Part shown: positions 1 through 6,842 of the stretch, piece by piece
Position numbering within the stretch: the first letter of the stretch is position 1
Layout: every line of letters starts with the position of its first letter
NCBI GenBank assembly: GCA_030622395.1
Contig: JAUXGF010000136.1
Coordinates: 1 to 7,253 of the forward strand
DNA: 7,253 nucleotides
Direction: 5' to 3'
DNA from: Calditrichaceae bacterium
GTDB lineage: Bacteria; Calditrichota; Calditrichia; Calditrichales; Calditrichaceae
Notes under the pieces: generated by a model
What the model was told of the DNA's origin: nothing
Databases searched by the model: none
What the model saw: the letters and a program-made list of their open reading frames with translations, nothing else
Position numbers and translations under genes: made by a program

Positions 1-15
1 ATAGCTTTTTATACA

Positions 16-52
16 GATTGTAAAACAATCTTTAGCGGCATAAATAAATGCC
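16..52. repeat. two adjacent small hairpins
   Basis: Two perfect short inverted repeats lie side by side. GATTGT (16-21) and ACAATC (25-30) are separated by AAA. GGCAT (37-41) and ATGCC (48-52) are separated by AAATAA. The first is followed only by TTTA, so it is a poor intrinsic terminator, although it could mark the 3' end of a gene lying before the window. No function can be assigned. Confidence 0.35.
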
Positions 53-146
53 TCCTACCCATCAGTGATATTATCTTGTTCCATAAGTTAAGCAGTACAG
101 GGGCTTGTATTTTTTCACTCCTTCCACCCACTTTGCGAGATTAGGA

Positions 147-185
147 AAGGGGGACAGCCTGACTCAGGCGGGTAAGGGTGGGGTT
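147..185. repeat. GC-rich palindrome-containing patch, probable dispersed element
   Basis: A G-rich island in AT-rich surroundings contains the inverted repeat GCCTGA (157-162), C, TCAGGC (164-169), followed by GGGTAAGGGTGGGG. Its CCTGA...AGGCGG core resembles the palindrome at 1885-1899 in the next intergenic gap. From memory, GGGTGGGGTT-type tracts and CCGCCTGAGGCGG palindromes recur between genes in many FCB and candidate-phylum genomes. That this is a dispersed repeat is inference, because only one copy is visible here. Confidence 0.35.
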
Positions 186-230
186 GTGTTATTCCAAAAT
201 ATACACCCAAATAAATTCATCCCCTATAGT

Positions 231-258
231 TTTACAAATAATACAAAATCATTATAGA
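231..258 (+). promoter_or_regulatory. candidate sigma70-like promoter for gdhA
   Basis: TTTACA (231-236) and TATAGA (253-258) are separated by 16 nt, a plausible -35/-10 pair about 80 nt upstream of the coding start. The surrounding sequence is so AT-rich that such matches are expected by chance, and Bacteroidota-type promoters use different boxes, so this is only a candidate. The leader between it and the gene shows no obvious riboswitch or attenuator fold. Confidence 0.22.
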
Positions 259-318
259 TTTTATTAAATAATTTTCATATATTTTAGAGATAGATTATTA
301 GTTTATGCTAAAAGTTAA

Positions 319-1710
<1,392 letters not shown>

Positions 1711-1750
1711 ATAATTCCTATTTAAAATATTAGTTCAATAATTAAATTTT

Positions 1751-1776
1751 AAGCCCGATTCATTCGGGCTTTTTTT
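1751..1776 (+). terminator. intrinsic terminator of gdhA
   Basis: AAGCCCGA (1751-1758) and TCGGGCTT (1764-1771) form a perfect 8-bp stem with loop TTCAT, running directly into a T tract (1770-1776). It sits 41 nt after the gdhA stop codon. No comparable T tract exists on the opposite strand, so it acts only on rightward transcription. Confidence 0.92.
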
Positions 1777-1868
1777 AAAAAAATTTCTTGTAAAATGAAA
1801 TAATATATAATATTTTATTGGCGTTAAGAAACAGCTAAGCATTATTTAGTAGTTAAGAACATAGTACC

Positions 1869-1908
1869 GCGCCTGCCGTCGCCGTCCGCCTGAGGCGGAG
1901 GCAGGGGC
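1869..1908. repeat. GC-rich nested palindrome (REP-like)
   Basis: The inner stem TCCGCCT (1885-1891) / AGGCGGA (1893-1899) is perfect with a single central G. The outer arms GCGCCTGCC (1869-1877) and GGCAGGGGC (1900-1908) match at 8 of 9 positions. GTCGCCG (1878-1884) is left as a bulge on one side. The element is sharply bounded by AT-rich DNA. This is the form of a REP-type extragenic palindrome. From memory, CCGCCTGAGGCGG and GCCTGCC...GGCAGG elements are common between genes of many uncultured lineages. It lacks a T tract, so it is not a terminator. Confidence 0.6.
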
Positions 1909-1940
1909 ATGGAACAAATTAATTAATGATTTATTTAAAA

Positions 1941-2082
1941 AATAATAAATTACAAACTACAAATTTCAAATAAATAACAATATCTAAATTCAAAATCCCA
2001 AAATCCGCAAGCAAACAAGTTTTGGTAATTTGATATTTGAATTTGTAATTTATTTGAAATTTGGTGCTTGTTATTTAGGATT
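1941..2082. repeat. long imperfect inverted repeat, AT-rich (MITE-like or dispersed element)
   Basis: Left arm 1941-1980 and right arm 2043-2082 are reverse complements at 33 of 40 positions by hand alignment. The inner 21 nt (1960-1980 against 2043-2063) match at 20 of 21. The core is CAAATTTCAAATAAAT on the left and ATTTATTTGAAATTTG on the right. The 62-nt loop holds further partial complementarity (TTCAAAATCCCAAAA on the left, TTTGGTAATTTGATA on the right). The arms consist of loosely repeated CAAATTT / TAACAA / TCCCAAAAT words. Similar sequence is remembered from intergenic regions of candidate phyla. No transposase, and no clear target-site duplication, is visible. Confidence 0.65.
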
Positions 2083-2122
2083 TTATTATAAGAATGTTGT
2101 AAACATTTCCCGATTTCGGGAC

Positions 2123-2130
2123 TATACAAT
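2123..2130 (+). promoter_or_regulatory. candidate -10 box upstream of the receiver/ATP-grasp gene
   Basis: TATACAAT sits 14 nt before the ATG at 2145, just after the CCCGATTTCGGG hairpin. TTGTAA (2097-2102) is the nearest -35-like box, but the 20-22 nt spacing is too long for a standard sigma70 promoter. If used, the transcript would have a leader of only about ten bases, which would fit the absence of a Shine-Dalgarno before this gene. Weak evidence. Confidence 0.22.
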
Positions 2131-2144
2131 AAGATAGATGTTTT

Positions 2145-5100
2145 ATGAATAATTCTTCAAATAGTATTGAAAAGCATTCCGAGCCGCTCTGGATAGAGCA
2201 TGGTTATGGTACGCGGTTTCAGGGATTTCAAAACCTGATGCGCTATAGGATCAGAGATATATTATTAGTCTCCAGTTTATATGATTTATATGTATTTGAA
2301 GAGGACGGACGCCTCTATGAATTAATCCGTAATGAATACCAGGGATTGAACCTTAGCCATTCACCGGAAATTACGCGCGTTTCCAGCGGTGAAGAGGCAA
2401 TTACCCTTGCCAAAGAAGAAAGACGCTTCGATTTAATTATGACTACCCAGCACATTGAGGATATGCAGGCTACCAAGCTTGCTGAATTAGTAAAAAAATC
2501 AGGGCTGAATATCCCCATTGTTCTACTGGCTTATGATAACCGCGAATTAATTGAATTAGTCTCTCATTGTGATACTTCGGTTTTTGATCGAATTTTTATT
2601 TGGACAGGCAATTTCCGTATTCTTATTGGAATTATTAAACACTTGGAAGACAGGTTAAATGTTGATCATGACACGCGCATTGTTGGTGTGCAGTCAATTA
2701 TTTTAATCGAAGACAGCGTGCGTTTTTATTCTTCATATTTACCGATACTTTATACCGAAATATTAAAACAATCTCAACAACTTATCTCAGAAGGAATAAA
2801 CCTTACACATAAATATTTAAGAATGCGGGCGCGTCCCAAAATACTATTATGTACAAATTATGAAGAAGCCTGGAATTACTACGAAAAATATGAAGAATAT
2901 ATTCTTGGGATTATATCGGACATTGATTTTTTACACAAGGGTGAGCAAGATCCTAATGCGGGTATTGAATTTGCCAGAAATGTAAAAAGCAGGCATAGTG
3001 ATATTCCTATTTTATTACAGTCAAATGAACCCTCAAATGAAGAAAAAGCACGGGCGGTGGGCGCATCGTTTTTACTTAAAGATTCTCCGACCCTTTTACA
3101 TGAATTGCAGCAATTTACAATTAAACATTTTGGCTTCGGCGATTTTGTGTTTCGTCTGGAAAACGGCAATGAAGTCGGCAGGGCAAGTGATTTAATATCA
3201 TTAGAAAAAATGCTTAAGATTATACCCGAGGAAAGTATCCGTCACCATGCCGAAAGGAATCATTTTTCTAATTGGTTAAAAGCCAGAACAGAGTTTTGGC
3301 TGGCGCATAAATTACGACCGCGAAAAGTTTCCGATTATGATTCTATTAAAGATTTAAGAGATGACCTTGTAACATCTTTAAAGGAATACAGGAAGTTAAG
3401 ACAAAAGGGTATTATTGCAGATTTTAAAAAAGAATCGTTTGACCCAAAAAGCGGAATTGCCCGCATTGGCGGAGGCTCGCTGGGCGGTAAAGCCAGGGGA
3501 TTAAGCTTCGTTAATACGCTTATAAATAATTATAAACTACAAGATCGTTTTGAAGGAGTTCAAATTAGCGTGCCGTCGGGCATTGTATTAGGCACCGATG
3601 TTTTTGATGTTTTTTTAGACGAAAATAATTTACGAAATTTTGCCCTTAATTGTACAGATGATGTAGAAATCATAAAAAAATTCCTGAATGCGGAGAAATT
3701 TCCGGAGGATATATTAGGAGATCTGGCAGCCTTTCTTAATATGGTGCATGAGCCTTTAGCAGTGCGTTCTTCAAGTTTACTGGAAGATTCACAATATCAC
3801 CCCTTTGCCGGCGTTTATGAAACATATATGATTGCTAATAATCATGGCAACCCGCTTGTCCGTTTAAATGAGTTGCTTAATGCTGTTAAACGGGTTTATG
3901 CATCTACTTTTTATCATTCCGCAAAAGATTATATAAAGGTTACATCCTATCGTCTCGAAGAAGAAAAAATGGCTGTTATTATCCATAAAATGGTCGGAAC
4001 GAGACATGACGAGAAATTTTATCCGGCTTTCTCAGGCGTTGCCAAATCTTATAATTTTTACCCGGTTTCCCCGCAAAAATCAACCGATGGTATTGTTTCT
4101 ACAGCTCTTGGTTTGGGAAAAACTGTTGTCGACGGAGGAAATACAGTCAGGTTTTCCCCCAGATATCCCAATCATTTACCGCAATTTTCTTCTATTAAAG
4201 ATACCTTACGAAATAACCAACGCAAATTTTATGCTTTAGATATCGAGGCAAAAGCCAATGATTCGTTTGAAACACATGATATATGTGTAAAACAATATAC
4301 ATTGGACACGGCAGAAAAAGACGGCGCTCTTCATTATGTAGCTTCAACTTATTCTCATGAGAACGACACTATATATGATGGAATATCCAGACATGGCGCA
4401 AGACTTGTTACCTTTGCCCCTGTTTTGAAGCATAAAATATTCCCGCTGCCCCAAATCATTGATCTTCTTTTAGAAATGGGGAGTTGGGGCATGGGTACGC
4501 CTGTAGAAATTGAGTTCGCAGTAAAAATGTCTGCCCCTAAAGGTAAACTTAAAGAATTCGGTTTGCTGCAAATGCGTCCTTTAGTGCTAAACAGAGAAAT
4601 GGAATTGCTTAATATTGACGTTGAAGATCCGGAAACATTGATATGCCAGAGCCCTCATGTGCTTGGGAACGGCGTTATTGATGAAATATACGATGTTGTA
4701 TATGTTGACTATCATCTTTTTGAGCGCTCAAAAAGTAAAGAAGTTGCCGCCGAAGTTAATAAATTTAATACAAAATTAGTTTCAGAGAAACGTCCTTATC
4801 TGTTGATCGGCGTCGGACGCTGGGGGTCGCAGGATCCATGGCTGGGAATTCCGGTCAATTGGGATCAAATCTCAGGGGCAAAAGCAATTGTAGAAACCAG
4901 TTTTAAAGATTTTATGGTAGAGCCTTCTCAGGGCTCCCACTTTTTTCAGAATATTACTTCTTTTATGGTGGCTTATTTTTCAGTCAATTCTTTTAAAAAT
5001 TCAGGGTTTATGGACTGGGATTGGCTGTCAAAACAGAAATCTGAGGAAGAAATGAAATATACGCGGCGCCTGAGATTTTCAAAACCTATTGTCATTAAAA

Positions 5101-5147
5101 TGAATGGTCAGGAAAATAAAGGTATAATTTTGAAACCGGAGAAATAA
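2145..5147 (+). CDS. receiver-like plus PPDK/PEP-synthase ATP-binding domain protein
   Basis: A 1000-residue cytosolic protein, often annotated as phosphoenolpyruvate synthase or PEP/pyruvate-binding protein, although its architecture argues against a complete PEP synthase. Residues about 36-165 form a degenerate receiver-like domain, with Thr101 where the phosphoacceptor Asp is expected. Residues about 183-330 form a second receiver with IILIED (Glu189, Asp190), likely phosphoacceptor Asp259, Ser293 and Lys312, and a long insertion after its first helix. A linker (about 331-437) leads to a PPDK_N-type ATP-binding domain (about 438-815): GGGSLGGKARGL (Lys449), AVRSSS (Arg541), FAGVYET, ALGLGKTVVDGG, VEIEF (Glu788, Glu790) and LQMRPL (Gln809, Arg811). 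The phosphohistidine and PEP-binding TIM-barrel domains are absent. The last 185 residues are an unrecognised region with GRWGSQDPWLGIP. An in-frame TAA at 2130-2132 limits the start. No Shine-Dalgarno is evident. It is the first gene of a tight operon. The domain calls are good; the biochemical role is unknown. Confidence 0.88.
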   Translation: MNNSSNSIEKHSEPLWIEHGYGTRFQGFQNLMRYRIRDILLVSSLYDLYVFEEDGRLYELIRNEYQGLNLSHSPEITRVSSGEEAITLAKEERRFDLIMTTQHIEDMQATKLAELVKKSGLNIPIVLLAYDNRELIELVSHCDTSVFDRIFIWTGNFRILIGIIKHLEDRLNVDHDTRIVGVQSIILIEDSVRFYSSYLPILYTEILKQSQQLISEGINLTHKYLRMRARPKILLCTNYEEAWNYYEKYEEYILGIISDIDFLHKGEQDPNAGIEFARNVKSRHSDIPILLQSNEPSNEEKARAVGASFLLKDSPTLLHELQQFTIKHFGFGDFVFRLENGNEVGRASDLISLEKMLKIIPEESIRHHAERNHFSNWLKARTEFWLAHKLRPRKVSDYDSIKDLRDDLVTSLKEYRKLRQKGIIADFKKESFDPKSGIARIGGGSLGGKARGLSFVNTLINNYKLQDRFEGVQISVPSGIVLGTDVFDVFLDENNLRNFALNCTDDVEIIKKFLNAEKFPEDILGDLAAFLNMVHEPLAVRSSSLLEDSQYHPFAGVYETYMIANNHGNPLVRLNELLNAVKRVYASTFYHSAKDYIKVTSYRLEEEKMAVIIHKMVGTRHDEKFYPAFSGVAKSYNFYPVSPQKSTDGIVSTALGLGKTVVDGGNTVRFSPRYPNHLPQFSSIKDTLRNNQRKFYALDIEAKANDSFETHDICVKQYTLDTAEKDGALHYVASTYSHENDTIYDGISRHGARLVTFAPVLKHKIFPLPQIIDLLLEMGSWGMGTPVEIEFAVKMSAPKGKLKEFGLLQMRPLVLNREMELLNIDVEDPETLICQSPHVLGNGVIDEIYDVVYVDYHLFERSKSKEVAAEVNKFNTKLVSEKRPYLLIGVGRWGSQDPWLGIPVNWDQISGAKAIVETSFKDFMVEPSQGSHFFQNITSFMVAYFSVNSFKNSGFMDWDWLSKQKSEEEMKYTRRLRFSKPIVIKMNGQENKGIILKPEK
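5138..5141 (+). promoter_or_regulatory. ribosome binding site for the TTG-started zinc-ribbon gene
   Basis: GGAG lies 7 nt before TTG 5149, inside the last codons of the preceding gene. It supports the unusual start codon, because no ATG or GTG occurs in frame before the first zinc-binding cysteine. Confidence 0.6.
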
Positions 5148-5148
5148 A

Positions 5149-5355
5149 TTGAAAGATATTAATATTAATTCAACCGGTAGTAAGAAACGTCCAAAAACAT
5201 TAGATGCCTGCCCGCATTGCGGGACAAAATTAAGTCCCTGGGAACAGGTCATTCTGAGTGTCGATAGAGCGTTAATGTGCAAGCATTGCTGGTATCGAAT
5301 TATTCTGGATGTATTCGAGGAAGACGAAAATTTAGAAGATAAATCTAAGGAATAA
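5149..5355 (+). CDS. small CPHC/CKHC zinc-ribbon protein
   Basis: A 68-residue hypothetical protein. CPHCG (Cys21, Cys24) and CKHC (Cys44, Cys47) are 19 residues apart and form a classic four-cysteine zinc-ribbon or treble-clef-like site. Before it is a basic stretch (SKKRPK); after it comes an acidic tail (DVFEEDENLEDKSKE). There is no signal peptide or membrane segment. Translation starts at TTG, supported by GGAG upstream and by the absence of any other in-frame start before Cys21. It begins one base after the stop of the receiver/ATP-grasp gene and ends five bases before the GDH start, so translational coupling is likely. I do not recognise a named family. The zinc site could mediate protein or nucleic-acid binding, and its position suggests an accessory subunit of one of its neighbours, which is inference. 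Confidence 0.8.
   Translation: MKDININSTGSKKRPKTLDACPHCGTKLSPWEQVILSVDRALMCKHCWYRIILDVFEEDENLEDKSKE
5347..5352 (+). promoter_or_regulatory. ribosome binding site of the second glutamate dehydrogenase gene
   Basis: AAGGAA, 8 nt before ATG 5361, overlaps the final codons of the zinc-ribbon gene. It supports this start and translational coupling. Confidence 0.65.
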
Positions 5356-5360
5356 TAATT

Positions 5361-6608
5361 ATGGATTCATATAACTCATTTAAGGTTGCACAAAAACAAG
5401 TAGTGGAGGGCGCCCGCTTATTAAATTTAGATGAAGCGACGATTGAACATTTAAAATGGCCGCAAAGAGAATTCAAATTTACTCTTCCTGTAAAAATGGA
5501 TAAAGGGGGAATAAAAATATTTCATGCTTATCGAATTCAATACAATTTCGCCCGTGGGCCGGCTAAAGGAGGCATTCGCTTTCACCCTGATGAGACTGTT
5601 GACACGATCCGCGCTTTAGCTGCCTGGATGACCTGGAAAACAGCGGTTGTGGATCTGCCTTTGGGCGGCGGCAAAGGCGGGGTGGTATGTGATCCAAGGA
5701 TAATGTCTGAGCGGGAATTGGAAAATCTTTCCAGAGCCTATATTCGGGCTGTAGCCGATGCAATCGGCATTGATAAAGATATTCCGGCGCCGGACGTCTA
5801 TACCAATCCTCAAACCATGGCCTGGATGATGGACGAATACGAAACAATCATCCGTCGCCATCAACCGGGAGTGTTAACCGATAAACCTACGCCCATTGGC
5901 GGCACCGAGGGCAGAAGAGACGCTACATCGCGCGGCGGAGTAATCACTGTTCGTGAAGCCTGTAAAGTTTTGGGAGTTGACCCCACCGGAAAATTTGCCA
6001 TACAGGGATTCGGCAATGCCGGGCAGAGAGCCGCACTGCTTCATCATGAATTATTGGGCGGCGGAAAGCTTGTTTCCGTATGTGATTCCAGGGGCGGTAT
6101 TTATAATGAAGACGGTTTCGATTCAAAAGAATTAGTAATGCATAAACTCAAAACCGGTTCAGTGCTAAATTTTCCCGGATCAAAAGCCATCCCACGCGAT
6201 TCGGTGCTCGAATTAGATGTAGATGTTCTCTATCCGGCAGCCCTGGAAAATTCTATTTCAAAAAAGAATGCAGATAATATTAAAGCGCGAATTATTTGTG
6301 AACTGGCTAACGGCCCGACCACGCCTGAAGCAGATTTAATTCTGTATAAAAAAGGACTTCATGTAATTCCGGATATTCTGGCAAGCGCCGGCGGCGTTAT
6401 CGTATCTTATTTTGAAATGGTTCAGGATAACTATTCATTTTTCTGGGAAGAAGAAACGGTACATAATAGGCTTGATCAGAAAATTACTAAAGCCTTTCAT
6501 ACTGTGCAAGAAGCAATAAGAGAAAAAAACGTCCATCCACGCCTTGCGGCTATGATGGTGGGAGTCGCTCGTGTTGCAGAGGCATGTAAATTAAGAGGCT
6601 GGGTCTGA
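5361..6608 (+). CDS. Glu/Leu/Phe/Val-type glutamate dehydrogenase, archaeal-like
   Basis: A 415-residue cytosolic hexameric dehydrogenase that oxidatively deaminates L-glutamate to 2-oxoglutarate and ammonium, or the reverse. It matches the shorter GDH class of Pyrococcus, Thermotoga and Bacillus GudB (about 415-425 residues). Key residues are Lys69 (ARGPAKGGIRFHP), Lys93 (WMTWKTAV), catalytic Lys105 (PLGGGKGG) and Asp145 (IPAPDVYTNPQ). The dinucleotide fold has GFGNAG (residues 216-221) and an acidic Asp242 (CDSRGGIYNEDG) at the end of its second strand, which leans towards NAD, although cofactor choice in this class is not safely read from sequence. IPDILASAGGV and the C-terminal RGWV are typical of archaeal enzymes. 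Leucine dehydrogenases are shorter, and the general pattern here fits glutamate, so glutamate is preferred as substrate. It is the last gene of an operon starting at 2145. It is clearly not a recent duplicate of the GDH at 346, because length and motifs differ throughout. Confidence 0.94.
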   Translation: MDSYNSFKVAQKQVVEGARLLNLDEATIEHLKWPQREFKFTLPVKMDKGGIKIFHAYRIQYNFARGPAKGGIRFHPDETVDTIRALAAWMTWKTAVVDLPLGGGKGGVVCDPRIMSERELENLSRAYIRAVADAIGIDKDIPAPDVYTNPQTMAWMMDEYETIIRRHQPGVLTDKPTPIGGTEGRRDATSRGGVITVREACKVLGVDPTGKFAIQGFGNAGQRAALLHHELLGGGKLVSVCDSRGGIYNEDGFDSKELVMHKLKTGSVLNFPGSKAIPRDSVLELDVDVLYPAALENSISKKNADNIKARIICELANGPTTPEADLILYKKGLHVIPDILASAGGVIVSYFEMVQDNYSFFWEEETVHNRLDQKITKAFHTVQEAIREKNVHPRLAAMMVGVARVAEACKLRGWV

Positions 6609-6636
6609 TTGTTTTAATACTGAATAATTCATCGCT

Positions 6637-6687
6637 ACTCCCGCTCCGCAGGAGTCCCCTTGGGAAAGGGATCCCTTTTGGGAAAAG
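6637..6687. repeat. imperfect 17-bp tandem repeat with overlapping hairpins
   Basis: TCCCCTTGGGAAAGGGA (6655-6671) is followed directly by TCCCTTTTGGGAAAAG (6672-6687), a diverged tandem copy. Each unit carries its own TCCC...GGGA stem (6655-6658/6662-6665 and 6672-6675/6680-6683). The junction forms the perfect palindrome AAAGGGATCCCTTT (6665-6678). Just before lies CTCC-GCA-GGAG (6644-6654). It begins 28 nt after the GDH stop and could stabilise the 3' end of the transcript. A terminator role is doubtful because no T tract follows a stem. Confidence 0.45.
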
Positions 6688-6703
6688 ACTCAAAGACACA
6701 AAG
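6687..6703 (-). repeat. period-8 repeat, minus orientation
   Basis: GACTCAAA (6687-6694) and GACACAAA (6695-6702) plus G read on the minus strand as CTTTGTGTC-TTTGAGTC. This matches the widespread intergenic CTTTGTGTCTTTGTGG type of repeat as I remember it. A second copy in the opposite orientation lies at 6793-6816. Confidence 0.5.
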
Positions 6704-6792
6704 TATTAAAAAAATAATAGGTAAAGTATTTATTGAAAATTAATCATTAAAAGCTGAGTTTAAAATCAATATTCTTTCTATATAATTGTTTC

Positions 6793-6816
6793 TTGGTGAC
6801 TTGGTGTATTTGTGGC
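6793..6816 (+). repeat. period-8 repeat, plus orientation
   Basis: Three diverged 8-mers, TTGGTGAC, TTGGTGTA and TTTGTGGC, follow each other without a gap. They are the same type as the minus-oriented copy at 6687-6703, so the pair brackets about 90 bp as inverted repeats. Its location just before the DUF2007-like gene argues that the TTG at 6786 is not a real start, since translation from there would read through the repeat. Confidence 0.5.
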
Positions 6817-6842
6817 AAAATTTTATTATTTTGGGATTAATT

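Larger units (their letters stand above)
1777..2144. other. repeat-rich non-coding gap
   Basis: This gap contains no credible gene. From left to right it holds very AT-rich sequence with a perfect TATAAT at 1806-1811 but no good partner -35 box, a compact GC-rich double palindrome (1869-1908), a long AT-rich inverted repeat (1941-2082), a small CCCGATTTCGGG hairpin (2109-2120), and a TATACAAT box (2123-2130) just before the next gene. An in-frame TAA at 2130-2132 excludes any N-terminal extension of the downstream protein into it. Confidence 0.7.

Noticed and set aside
9..41. Minus-strand 10-codon ORF with a good AGGAGG 9 nt before its ATG
   Set aside because: Only MPLKIVLQSV before a stop, spanning the two small hairpins. 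Too short and without any supporting context, so the Shine-Dalgarno match is probably chance.
1806..1811. Perfect TATAAT as an operon promoter
   Set aside because: The best upstream hexamers (TTTCTT, TTGTAA) are poor or wrongly spaced, the region is nearly all A/T, and it lies more than 330 nt from the gene. Not supported enough to annotate.
1941..2082. CRISPR-like array
   Set aside because: There are only two arms, in inverted rather than direct orientation, and no regular unique spacers.
2879..3169. Minus-strand 96-residue open frame with several cysteines
   Set aside because: It is antisense to the second receiver domain, and the cysteines are scattered rather than arranged as a zinc site.
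4006..4239. Plus-strand 77-residue open frame in another phase
   Set aside because: Nested in the ATP-binding domain of the large protein, with no ribosome binding site or recognisable motif. It is a shadow frame.
5563..5847. Minus-strand 94-residue open frame
   Set aside because: Lies wholly inside the strongly conserved second glutamate dehydrogenase and encodes low-quality, arginine-rich sequence. It is a shadow frame.
6786..6842. TTG-initiated N-terminal extension of the DUF2007-like protein
   Set aside because: The extension translates the period-8 repeat at 6793-6816, lacks a Shine-Dalgarno, and does not fit the family's usual start near the first strand.
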